A stretch of DNA of 14,436 nucleotides from Clostridiaceae bacterium (GTDB taxonomy: Bacteria; Bacillota; Clostridia; Oscillospirales; Acutalibacteraceae): positions 1 through 14,436 of the forward strand of contig JAEDIL010000044.1 of NCBI GenBank assembly GCA_016292455.1, read 5' to 3'. Positions 1 to 7,695 of the stretch are shown here, piece after piece; position 1 is the first letter of the stretch, and each line of letters begins with the position of its first letter. The notes under the pieces were generated by a model. The model saw only the letters and a program-made list of their open reading frames with translations. It had not been told where the DNA came from and made no database searches. A program made the position numbers and the translations under genes.

Positions 1-50
1 GAGCCCGAAGCAGAAAACTGAACAAAAAGAACAAACTCAAAGGAGCTCTT
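1..50 (+). other. Gene junction: possible tail of an upstream gene plus ribosome binding site
   Basis: One + frame ends in a TGA at 19-21 and could be the last codons of an upstream gene, but only six codons are visible, so this cannot be confirmed. A strong ribosome binding site, AAGGAG at 40-45, lies five bases before the ATG at 51. No promoter is visible, so the polysaccharide operon probably begins further upstream. Confidence 0.3.
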
Positions 51-1070
51 ATGACAAGAATCAGTATAATTGTGCCGGTTTATAAAGCTGAAAAATATCT
101 GCCGCGCTGCGTTGAAAGTCTGCTTTCTCAGACGTATCGGGAGCTTGAAATAATTCTTGTTGATGACGGCTCCCCCGATAATTGTCCTGAAATCTGTGAC
201 GGTTACGCCGAAAAAGACGGCAGAGTCAAGGTTATACACAAAGAAAACGGCGGAGTTTCTTCGGCAAGAAACGCAGGTCTGGAAGCGGCTTCGGGAGATT
301 ACATCACCTTTGTTGACAGCGATGATTATGTTGACGGGCAGATGTATGAAAAAATGCTTTCGGTTGCAGAAGAATACAGCTGTGACGTTGTAATGTGCGA
401 CTGCGTCAAGGAATTCTCTGACCGTCGCGAGGTTTATTCGCACGATATACGCTCCGGCTTCTACAACAAAGAACAGCTGAAAAATGAATACTACCCTCAC
501 CTTCTGATAATGGAAAACGTTGAATATCCTCCGACGATTTCTAATTGTCTCCTGCTCTTCAAGAGGCAGCAAAGAGGCAGGAAAAAGCTGCCCCGTTACG
601 TTGAGGGAGTCCGTTTTTCGGAAGATCTTCTCTTCGGTGCCGAGCTTATATATTCCGCCGATTCATTCTATTACATGAAAAACGAATGCTTCTACCACTA
701 CTGCATGAATTCCGATTCTGCCACTCATCAGTTCAGACCCGACAAGTGGAATGATTACCGGAAACTGATAAAGGAAATTGAAAATCGCTTCGGTGAATGC
801 CCTGACTATGATTTTCACGAACAAATTGATAAAGTACTTCTTTTTTTCATTTACAATGCCGTCGGCGATATTTTCAGGGCCGACAGCTTGTCACGCTCAC
901 AAAAAAACAAGGCGGCAAAAGGAATCCTGAAAGATAAAACCGTTACCGAATTGTTCAGACGGTTAGATATAAAAAAATTATGTATCCCCACAAGGCTGAA
1001 AATTCTGACCGGCTGCTATGCGCGCCCTACGTTGGTTCCGCTGATTTCGGCATATATGGAAAGAAAGTGA
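51..1070 (+). CDS. Family 2 glycosyltransferase (GT-A fold), first of five
   Basis: A 339-residue cytoplasmic or membrane-associated glycosyltransferase that should transfer a sugar from a nucleotide-sugar to a growing lipid-linked glycan. The N-terminal half is a typical GT2 catalytic domain. It starts with ISIIVPVYKAE (residues 4-14), has the nucleotide-binding VDDGSPD (37-43), the ENGGVSSARNAGL stretch (65-77) and the metal-binding DxD-type motif DSDD (89-92). The C-terminal region beyond about residue 200 is the variable part that sets acceptor choice, so donor and acceptor sugars cannot be named. The start is fixed by AAGGAG five bases upstream; the frame stays open further upstream, but without family-like sequence. 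It is followed after seven bases by another GT2 gene, which indicates one transcription unit. Confidence 0.9.
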   Translation: MTRISIIVPVYKAEKYLPRCVESLLSQTYRELEIILVDDGSPDNCPEICDGYAEKDGRVKVIHKENGGVSSARNAGLEAASGDYITFVDSDDYVDGQMYEKMLSVAEEYSCDVVMCDCVKEFSDRREVYSHDIRSGFYNKEQLKNEYYPHLLIMENVEYPPTISNCLLLFKRQQRGRKKLPRYVEGVRFSEDLLFGAELIYSADSFYYMKNECFYHYCMNSDSATHQFRPDKWNDYRKLIKEIENRFGECPDYDFHEQIDKVLLFFIYNAVGDIFRADSLSRSQKNKAAKGILKDKTVTELFRRLDIKKLCIPTRLKILTGCYARPTLVPLISAYMERK

Positions 1071-1077
1071 GAAAACA

Positions 1078-2076
1078 ATGAATTGTTCTGTTTCGGTAAT
1101 AATACCCGTTTTCAACAAAGCGGAATACTTGCAGAATATCTTTGACTGCCTTTTAAAGCAGACCCTCAAAGACTTTGAGTGTATTCTGATTGATGACGGC
1201 TCAACAGACGAGTCGGGAATGTTATGTGACAGAATTTCAGATTCAGACAAGCGCTTCCGTGTGTTTCATATCGAGAACGGCGGCGTGTCTCATGCAAGGA
1301 ACATAGGGCTTTCAGCGGCACAGGGCGAGTATATCGCTTTTATTGACTCTGATGACAGTATTCCCGAAAACTATCTTTACACTTTGTTTGTAACAATATC
1401 GCAAAGCAATGCGGACATTGTAATCTGCTCGGCGACAAAAACATGGACAGACGGAAAAAAACAGACGGTTGAAATGCCGCCTGCCGGGGTTTACAAAAAA
1501 AAAGACCTTTTGACAGACTTTGCTTCCGTTCAGAAAAAAACGGGAATATACGGCTATTGCTGGGGCAAAATTTTTTCCGGAAAGCTTGCAGAAAAAACGC
1601 GTTTCGATGAGAATCTCCGCCTTGCGGAAGATTTTGACTTTTTGCTAAGGCTTTATCCCTTTGCAGAACGGATCTGCTTTACCGATGAAACAACATATCT
1701 TTATCTTCAGGAAGCGGGCAATTCTTCCGCGCTGACCGATGACAGAAAAATTGACTATCGCGCTCAGCTGACAATAAATCTGCGCTACAAGCATTTTCTC
1801 GCACGCGAAAATGCCCTTGACGGCAGAAACAGAGAAATCGTCCGTCAGCTTCTGAGCAACTATGTGTTTTTCACAATCTTCTACTGCGACATTTGCAACC
1901 TCAAAGACGTTCTGAATGATTTAGGATCACTTTGCGAGCAGGAAAAAATTGCGTTTCAAGGGAGGAACGCATTTGAAAAATGGATTTTTCTGTTGCTGCG
2001 CCGCAAGTGTTTCGGACTTATCAGAATTACCATGCAAAGCTATATTTTCGCAAGAAAACTGTTAAGGGGGCGATAA
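1078..2076 (+). CDS. Family 2 glycosyltransferase (paralogue of the fourth)
   Basis: A 332-residue GT2 enzyme. The catalytic domain shows SVIIPVFNKAEYL near the N-terminus, IDDGSTDES (38-46), ENGGVSHARNIGL (66-78) and the metal-binding DSDD (90-93), followed by SIPENYL. These blocks are strikingly close to those of the glycosyltransferase at 2982-3941, which shares DFECILIDDGS and DSDD-x-IPENYL, so the two look like an old duplication. The C-terminal third is basic and partly hydrophobic, ending in RKLLRGR, and may contact the membrane. Its ribosome binding site is weak (GTGAG in the tail of the preceding gene), so translation probably depends on coupling to the upstream gene seven bases away. 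The sugar specificity is unknown. Confidence 0.9.
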   Translation: MNCSVSVIIPVFNKAEYLQNIFDCLLKQTLKDFECILIDDGSTDESGMLCDRISDSDKRFRVFHIENGGVSHARNIGLSAAQGEYIAFIDSDDSIPENYLYTLFVTISQSNADIVICSATKTWTDGKKQTVEMPPAGVYKKKDLLTDFASVQKKTGIYGYCWGKIFSGKLAEKTRFDENLRLAEDFDFLLRLYPFAERICFTDETTYLYLQEAGNSSALTDDRKIDYRAQLTINLRYKHFLARENALDGRNREIVRQLLSNYVFFTIFYCDICNLKDVLNDLGSLCEQEKIAFQGRNAFEKWIFLLLRRKCFGLIRITMQSYIFARKLLRGR

Positions 2077-2077
2077 A

Positions 2078-2980
2078 ATGCCGTTTTTCACCGTTTTTAC
2101 GCCGACCTACAACCGCGGCTATATTCTTCCAAAACTGTATCAGTCCTTAAAGGAACAGGGTTTTACCGACTTTGAATGGATAATCGTTGATGACGGCTCG
2201 TCAGACGAAACAGAAAAAATTGTCTCTCAATGGCTGAAAGAAGATAATCCGTTTTCTGTCCGGTATCTGAAAAAAGAAAACGCAGGAAAGCCGAGAGCTA
2301 TCAATTACGGCATTCAGTATGCCCGCGGAAAATTCTTTTTCATGGTTGATTCCGACGATTTTCTGCTTCCTGATGCATTGGCAAAAATGGAACAATGGTG
2401 CCTTGAAATTGAAAGCAAACCGGATTTCATCGGTGCCGGAGCGGCGAAAGGTTTTCCGGACGGCTCATATATCAAAGGAGTTGCACCGGCTGTAAACGAA
2501 AAAGGCTTTGTTGACGCAACCAACCTTCAACGCGGCGATTATAATCTCGACGCCGATATGTGCGAGGCATATAAAACAGAAATTTTCAGAAAATATCCGA
2601 TGGCGCAGTGGCCGGGCGAAAAGTTTGCGCCGGAGCAGATTGCTCTCAACGAAATTGCCCTTGACGGCTATTCTTTGCGGTGGCATTCGGATATTATCTA
2701 TCAATGCGATTATCTCGAAGACGGGCTGACAAAGGGAAGCAAACTGCTTGAAAAAAATAATCCCATGGGCTACGCCATGATGTACAACCACATGCTCAAA
2801 TACCCGAACCGCTCATACAGTCAGAAGCTGCGCGACGCCTGCCAGATGACAGCGCTTTCGATTGTGGGCAGGCATCCTGAATACTTGTTCAAAAGCAACA
2901 ACCGTCTGATGACGGCATTGGCTTTTTTTCCCGGATTGCTTTTGTCTGTGCGCCGCAAGCTTCAATTCAGAAAGGTGTAA
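2078..2980 (+). CDS. Family 2 glycosyltransferase (distinct subtype)
   Basis: A 300-residue GT2 enzyme that differs from its neighbours. It begins FTVFTPTYNRGYILPKLY rather than the SIIVPVYN type, has VDDGSSDETEKIV (37-49), replaces the usual ENGGVSxARN with KENAGKPRAIN (66-76), and keeps the DSDD metal site at 91-94. The later region has WPGEKFAPEQIALNEIA, where acidic residues in a W-x-GEKF context are a likely site of the catalytic base (inference). A basic C-terminus with a hydrophobic stretch (FFPGLLLSV) suggests peripheral membrane binding. The ribosome binding site AAGGGGG (2064-2070) lies inside the end of the previous gene, only one base separates the two genes, and the next gene also follows after one base. 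Donor and acceptor are unknown. Confidence 0.9.
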   Translation: MPFFTVFTPTYNRGYILPKLYQSLKEQGFTDFEWIIVDDGSSDETEKIVSQWLKEDNPFSVRYLKKENAGKPRAINYGIQYARGKFFFMVDSDDFLLPDALAKMEQWCLEIESKPDFIGAGAAKGFPDGSYIKGVAPAVNEKGFVDATNLQRGDYNLDADMCEAYKTEIFRKYPMAQWPGEKFAPEQIALNEIALDGYSLRWHSDIIYQCDYLEDGLTKGSKLLEKNNPMGYAMMYNHMLKYPNRSYSQKLRDACQMTALSIVGRHPEYLFKSNNRLMTALAFFPGLLLSVRRKLQFRKV

Positions 2981-2981
2981 T

Positions 2982-3941
2982 ATGATTTCAATAATTATTC
3001 CGGTTTTCAACGCAGAACGTGATTTGCGACGAATGCTTGACAGCATTCTTGCTCAGACCTGCACAGATTTTGAGTGCATTCTCATTGACGACGGCAGCCG
3101 CGACAAATCGCTTGAAATCTGTCGGGAATATGAAAAGCATGACAGCCGCTTTTTCTGTTTTTCTCAGGAGAACGGCGGTGTTTCAAAAGCAAGGAATCGC
3201 GGTCTCGGTCTCGCCCGCGGCGACTACATAGCCTTTCTGGACTCCGACGACCGTATTCCCGAAAACTATCTTGCCGAGCTGCTTTGCGCCTGTGAGAAGG
3301 CCGACATTGCGGTCTGCGACACTGTCATGATTGAAGACGGGAAAGAAAAATTGCGCTTTACTCATGAAAACGCCCTGCTTACGCAGACTCAGGCGCTCAA
3401 TTTTTTGCTCTGCCGAAAAAAAATCAACTCCGGTCCCTGCTCAAAACTGTTCCGCAAAGGGGCAATTCACGGCTTGCAGTTTCCTCCTCTGAAAGCGTAT
3501 GAGGACATTTTGTTTGTTCTTGATTCCTTTTGCAGGGCGGAAAAAATTGCCGTGACAAACAAAACAGAATATCACTATATTCAGAATTCTACGGGAGCCA
3601 TGAGCTCAATGTTAAAAAACCCGTCAACGGATATTATCGTTGCCACCGAGCAAATTTTACGGTTTATCGGCAGCCGTAAAGACCTTAGCCCGGAATGCTG
3701 TTACACTACGGCGTCACACCTGTATCAGTATGCATTGCCGCTTCTGAAAAAACAGAATTACATTGAATCCGACTTTATCAGAATGTCAAGGAAGCTGCTT
3801 TTTCAATATGAGCGTATGCTCGTTTCCTGCCCCGCTTTTCCGTTTAAAGAAAAGGCTGTTTTTATTCTTTTTGCAAACGGCTATGTTCTCAAAGACGGAA
3901 AAAGACTTTGCCGGATCAGAAAGGAAAAGAAAAATGTCTGA
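2982..3941 (+). CDS. Family 2 glycosyltransferase (paralogue of the second)
   Basis: A 319-residue GT2 enzyme with ISIIIPVFNAERDL at the N-terminus, IDDGSRDKS (35-43), ENGGVSKARNRGL (63-75) and DSDD (87-90) followed by RIPENYL. It resembles the glycosyltransferase at 1078-2076 in all of these blocks, while third-codon positions differ, which points to an old rather than a recent duplication. Its ATG follows the previous stop by one base, with AAAGGTG inside the preceding gene's tail as ribosome binding site. Its last eight bases overlap the start of the pyruvyl transferase gene, a layout that allows translational coupling. The C-terminus (KRLCRIRKEKKNV) is strongly basic, which would suit contact with an acidic membrane surface. 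Specificity is unknown. Confidence 0.9.
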   Translation: MISIIIPVFNAERDLRRMLDSILAQTCTDFECILIDDGSRDKSLEICREYEKHDSRFFCFSQENGGVSKARNRGLGLARGDYIAFLDSDDRIPENYLAELLCACEKADIAVCDTVMIEDGKEKLRFTHENALLTQTQALNFLLCRKKINSGPCSKLFRKGAIHGLQFPPLKAYEDILFVLDSFCRAEKIAVTNKTEYHYIQNSTGAMSSMLKNPSTDIIVATEQILRFIGSRKDLSPECCYTTASHLYQYALPLLKKQNYIESDFIRMSRKLLFQYERMLVSCPAFPFKEKAVFILFANGYVLKDGKRLCRIRKEKKNV

Positions 3942-5103
3942 GATATGGATGTACGCCCATGGCGGAAGCGGAAACCATGGCTGTGAAGCAATTGTCCGCT
4001 CAACCTGCGCTATTCTTGAAGAAGCAGCAAAAGACGGACTGACGCTCGTCTCCTCAAATCCTCAGGAGGACGTAAAATACGGCATTGACAGACTTTGTAG
4101 AATTGAAAAGGATATTTTGCCGTATAAGAAAAACAGCCTTTCCTTTGCAAAAGCATATTTTTCTTTGAAAGCGAAAGGCGATTATATTCCGCTTGACAAG
4201 CTGAATTACAAAATCACCGTTGACCTCATCAAAAAGGGTGACCTTGCCATGTCAATCGGCGGAGATAACTACTGTTATGCCGATGTCGGAAAATACATTA
4301 TGCTTCACGATATGATGCTTGAAAGAGGAGCAAAAACAGTGCTGTGGGGTTGTTCCGTTGAGCCGGAGCTTCTCGGCAATCCGGAAATATCCCGGGACAT
4401 CAGCCGTTATCAGCTTATCACGGCACGGGAAACGATTACCTTTAACGCATTGAAAGCCGTCAACCCGAACACAGTGCTCGTAGCGGATCCAGCGTTCACG
4501 CTGAAACCTGAAAAAACCGGTTTGCCGCAAGGCTTTGCTGACGGCAACACGGTCGGTATCAACGTCAGTCCCATGATTCAGCGAAACGAGAAAAAAGAAG
4601 GAATTACACTCAAAAACTACGAAAAACTGATATACGAAATTCTGAATACAACAGATATGACCGTTGCCCTGATTCCGCACGTTGTCTGGACGGACGGTGA
4701 CGACAGAGCCGTTCTCGGTCAGCTGTATGAATTATTCAGAGGCAGCGGGAGAGTGGTTCGTGCCGAGGACATGAACTGCTCAAAGCTCAAATATATCATC
4801 TCCCGATGCCGGTTCTTTGTCGGAGCAAGAACCCACTCAACAATTGCCGCCTATTCCTCCTGCGTCCCGACTCTTGTTGTCGGCTATTCGGTCAAGGCGA
4901 GAGGAATTGCAAGAGATCTGTTCGGGAATGAGGAGCATTACGTTTTGCCGGTACAGTCACTGAAAGAGGAAACGGATTTAGCGGAAAGCTTCAATTGGAT
5001 TATGCAGAACGAAGATAATATAAAAAGTCAACTAAAAAAGATAATGCCGTCGGTTATCAGGCAAGCTGAATCGGCAAAGGAACATATCAGCAAACTGCTG
5101 TAA
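3934..5103 (+). CDS. Polysaccharide pyruvyl transferase family protein
   Basis: A 389-residue protein of the polysaccharide pyruvyl transferase family (CsaB/WcaK-like), whose known members move pyruvate from phosphoenolpyruvate onto a sugar as a ketal, adding negative charge. Family features seen are the N-terminal glycine-rich GGSGNHGCEAI (10-20), the central SIGGDNY (107-113), and the C-terminal RTHS (299-302) followed by VPTLVVGYSVKARGIA. The Arg/His pair in this last block is expected near the PEP site. I chose the ATG at 3934 because family sequence starts there (MSEIWMYAHGG) and AAGGA at 3921-3925 is well placed; an earlier in-frame ATG at 3763 lies within the previous gene. Some members of this broad family may not be true pyruvyl transferases, so the exact reaction is inferred. 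A decayed F420-hydrogenase beta-like gene lies two genes downstream. Confidence 0.88.
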   Translation: MSEIWMYAHGGSGNHGCEAIVRSTCAILEEAAKDGLTLVSSNPQEDVKYGIDRLCRIEKDILPYKKNSLSFAKAYFSLKAKGDYIPLDKLNYKITVDLIKKGDLAMSIGGDNYCYADVGKYIMLHDMMLERGAKTVLWGCSVEPELLGNPEISRDISRYQLITARETITFNALKAVNPNTVLVADPAFTLKPEKTGLPQGFADGNTVGINVSPMIQRNEKKEGITLKNYEKLIYEILNTTDMTVALIPHVVWTDGDDRAVLGQLYELFRGSGRVVRAEDMNCSKLKYIISRCRFFVGARTHSTIAAYSSCVPTLVVGYSVKARGIARDLFGNEEHYVLPVQSLKEETDLAESFNWIMQNEDNIKSQLKKIMPSVIRQAESAKEHISKLL

Positions 5104-5115
5104 AAGGAGCGCACT

Positions 5116-6681
5116 ATGTCCAGACTTGAAAACTCAGCCAAAAATATTTTTCTGTCATTCGGGAATACGCTTCTTTCTTCTTTGCTCGGTCTTGCCGCCC
5201 GGACAGTTTTCATCTACTCACTGGGCTCTGACTACCTGGGACTTTCGGGGTTGCTCGGCAATGTTCTCGGCTTTTTGTCAATAAGCGAGCTGGGAATTTC
5301 AACCGCAATCGGGTTCAGTCTCTATAAGCCGCTTGCCGAAAAGGATTATAAATCCGTCAGCGCTCTGATGACAATATATCGCAAAGCATACACCGTAATA
5401 GGCTTTCTGGTGCTGATTTCGGGAATTGTTCTGTTCAGGTTTCTCGACTTTTTTGTTCCGGCGGACCAACAGCCGGACGGAACGGACTTTGCTTATTTTG
5501 CCTTCCTTGCAAACACGGTTGCCGGCTACCTCCTCTCCTATAAAGCAACTCTGATTTCCTCGGACAACAGTTACTTCAAACTTGTTCCGATTCAGTTTTC
5601 TTTCACCGTTTTGCAAACAATTCTTCAGATCGCAGCGCTCCTCATCTGGAAAAACTACATCATCTATCTCTCGGTTCAGATTGTCTGCTCTGTCGTTTCC
5701 ATGGCTGTTCAGAATGTCTATATTTCAAAGAAATACAAAGAAGTTGACTTCAATTCAAAGGACAAGCTGTCTGAACAGCAGAAAAAAGAAATCAAGAAGA
5801 ATATCTCCGGACTGGTCATAGCAAAAATCGGAGATTATCTTGTAAACTCTACTGATAATCTGATTATCACAAAGCTTGTCAGTCTTGCTGCAACGGGTCT
5901 TTATTCAAATTATCTGGTTATCAGGAATATGGTCAACAGCTATATAGGCTCGATATTCGGCAATCTGACCGCCGGTATGGGAAATGTTGTTGCCGTTGAA
6001 AGCGACGAAAAAAAACTTGAAATATTTGACACAATGTTCTTCTGCGCATTTTTTGTATACAGCTTTGAAGCGAGCTGTTTCATGTGCCTGTTCAACCCCT
6101 TCATCGGCGACATCTGGATAGGTGAAGAATTCCTTTTTCCTGCCGGAACAGTTGCAATCATCGTTCTGAATAACTTCCTTACCGGACTCCGAATACCTAT
6201 TATCACAATGAAGGGTGCCGCCGGAAAATATCTTGAAGACTCATGGGTTCCGTTTGCTTTTGCGGCAGTAAATCTTGCCGCTTCCATTCTGTTGGCAAAG
6301 CCTCTCGGCGTGGCAGGCGTTTTCCTCGGAACAATTATCGGAAGCACTCTTACAGCAGATTGGTACAGACCCATAGTTATCTATAAAACAGTTTTTCACA
6401 CTTCTGTCAAAAAGTACTTCAAAAAATACTTCCTCTATCTGCTTCTCGGCGTGGCCGAAACAGCAACAGCCTACTTCTTGTGCAGCCTGGTGCCGGTTCG
6501 GAATGTATATTTTGGATTCATCATAAAGGCTGTTATTGCCGTTGTTATACCGCTTGCTCTGAATTGCCTTTTCTTCTTCAGAACAAAAGAATTTGCTTCG
6601 GTCAGGACTATTGCGGCACGGATCTCGAAAGGTGCTGTCAAAAAAATGAAATCATTACTAAAACGGAGGAACCATGAATAA
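5116..6681 (+). CDS. Wzx-type polysaccharide flippase (MOP superfamily)
   Basis: A 521-residue integral membrane protein, the usual size for Wzx/RfbX-like oligosaccharide-lipid flippases of the MOP (MATE-like) exporter superfamily. These move undecaprenyl-linked repeat units from the inner to the outer face of the cytoplasmic membrane. About a dozen hydrophobic stretches are seen, for example near residues 12-35, 45-65, 88-112, 120-142, 155-198, 345-370, 385-415 and 435-490. A long charged loop (KKYKEVDFNSKDKLSEQQKK, about 204-223) separates the two halves. The conserved N-terminal pattern of a short amphipathic start followed by DYLGLSGLLGNVLGFLSISELG is typical of gram-positive members. AAAGGAG (5103-5109) lies six bases before the ATG. 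Its final eight bases overlap the next glycosyltransferase. The substrate is presumably the glycan made by the flanking enzymes. Confidence 0.9.
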   Translation: MSRLENSAKNIFLSFGNTLLSSLLGLAARTVFIYSLGSDYLGLSGLLGNVLGFLSISELGISTAIGFSLYKPLAEKDYKSVSALMTIYRKAYTVIGFLVLISGIVLFRFLDFFVPADQQPDGTDFAYFAFLANTVAGYLLSYKATLISSDNSYFKLVPIQFSFTVLQTILQIAALLIWKNYIIYLSVQIVCSVVSMAVQNVYISKKYKEVDFNSKDKLSEQQKKEIKKNISGLVIAKIGDYLVNSTDNLIITKLVSLAATGLYSNYLVIRNMVNSYIGSIFGNLTAGMGNVVAVESDEKKLEIFDTMFFCAFFVYSFEASCFMCLFNPFIGDIWIGEEFLFPAGTVAIIVLNNFLTGLRIPIITMKGAAGKYLEDSWVPFAFAAVNLAASILLAKPLGVAGVFLGTIIGSTLTADWYRPIVIYKTVFHTSVKKYFKKYFLYLLLGVAETATAYFLCSLVPVRNVYFGFIIKAVIAVVIPLALNCLFFFRTKEFASVRTIAARISKGAVKKMKSLLKRRNHE

Positions 6682-7669
6682 AACTGTCAGTATCATTATT
6701 CCGTGCTACAACGGTGAAAACTTTGCTGACCGCTGTCTTGAATCAATTGTTTCACAGGATTATCCGTGCCTTGAAATAATAGTTGTCAATGACGGTTCAA
6801 CCGACAACAGCGAAGATAAAATATTGTCCTGGAAAAACAGACTCGGCAGCTCTCAACGAAATCTTATATATGTCAAGCAGGAAAACCAAGGACCCGGAGC
6901 AGCCGTAAACATGGGCTTGAAGCACGTTAGCGGTGACTATATCTCACTGCTTGACATTGATGACGAATACCTTCCCGGTGCTCTGGCTTCAAAAGTCAAC
7001 TATCTCAATGAACACGGCGACGTTGACGTTGTCCGTTCAAACGGGTGGTATGTCAGGAAAGAATCAAAAAGTCTGTTTATTTATGATGAGAGAGAAAAAA
7101 GAATTGAAGATGTCTTTTCAGCTATGATTGAAGGGATAACCAACAACTGGGCTGGCAGCTTCATGGTCAGGGCTTCTTCACTGTTCCGGTTTTATCCCGA
7201 CAGGGAAATTTACCGGTCAAGATACGGGCAGAATTTGCAGTTTCTGCTGCCGTTGTTATATAAAAAGGAATGTGGGTATATTGATGAACCTCACATGAAC
7301 TATAATCAGCAGGAAAACTCTTTGAGCAAATCTACCGACAGCAACAGGAAAGAACTTCTTCTGAGAAACCAGATAGGATACCGCGAAATCCGTGAATACA
7401 TGATAGACCGGATTGTGAGTGACAAAAAAGAGAAAGAGCATTTTTTCCTGCTTGCCGAAAAAAACTATCTGAAAAACGTAATGCTCCTTGCTCTTCAATT
7501 CAAGGACAAAGCTCTAATGAAAGAGTCATTTTTAAAGTTAAAAGCCCGAAAGGCTCTTTCCATTGACAGTTATATTGTCTGCTGCCGCCTGCTTCATCCG
7601 GTCTTTGTGCCGTTTCTTCGGTTGTGTAGAAAGATAATTTCTCTCATAAAAACGCCGAACAATGCTTGA
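6674..7669 (+). CDS. Family 2 glycosyltransferase (fifth)
   Basis: A 331-residue GT2 enzyme. It has VSIIIPCYNGENFADRCLES (5-24), VNDGSTDNSED (38-48) where Asn replaces the first Asp of the usual DDGS, ENQGPGAAVNMGL (70-82) in place of ENGGVSxARNxGL, and DIDD (94-97) as the metal-binding motif. These differences mark it as a different subgroup from the four upstream glycosyltransferases. The C-terminal half is charged and helical looking, with DSNRKELLLRNQIGYREIRE, and ends in a basic hydrophobic segment (VFVPFLRLCRKIISLIK) likely to lie on the membrane. The gene overlaps the flippase gene by eight bases and has GGAGG at 6665-6669. The sugar transferred is unknown. It is the last intact gene of the polysaccharide operon. 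Confidence 0.9.
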   Translation: MNKTVSIIIPCYNGENFADRCLESIVSQDYPCLEIIVVNDGSTDNSEDKILSWKNRLGSSQRNLIYVKQENQGPGAAVNMGLKHVSGDYISLLDIDDEYLPGALASKVNYLNEHGDVDVVRSNGWYVRKESKSLFIYDEREKRIEDVFSAMIEGITNNWAGSFMVRASSLFRFYPDREIYRSRYGQNLQFLLPLLYKKECGYIDEPHMNYNQQENSLSKSTDSNRKELLLRNQIGYREIREYMIDRIVSDKKEKEHFFLLAEKNYLKNVMLLALQFKDKALMKESFLKLKARKALSIDSYIVCCRLLHPVFVPFLRLCRKIISLIKTPNNA

Positions 7670-7695
7670 TAAGAAACTATTTGTGGTGAAATTCA

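Noticed and set aside
3763..3933. In-frame upstream ATG that would lengthen the pyruvyl transferase by 57 residues
   Set aside because: The extension lies within the preceding glycosyltransferase gene, has no family similarity, and a good ribosome binding site sits before ATG 3934.
4252..4680. 142-codon open frame on the - strand
   Set aside because: It is antisense to the pyruvyl transferase gene and has no domain features.
5940..6374. 144-codon open frame on the - strand
   Set aside because: It is antisense to the flippase gene, which is continuous and hydrophobic as expected; the antisense product resembles no family.
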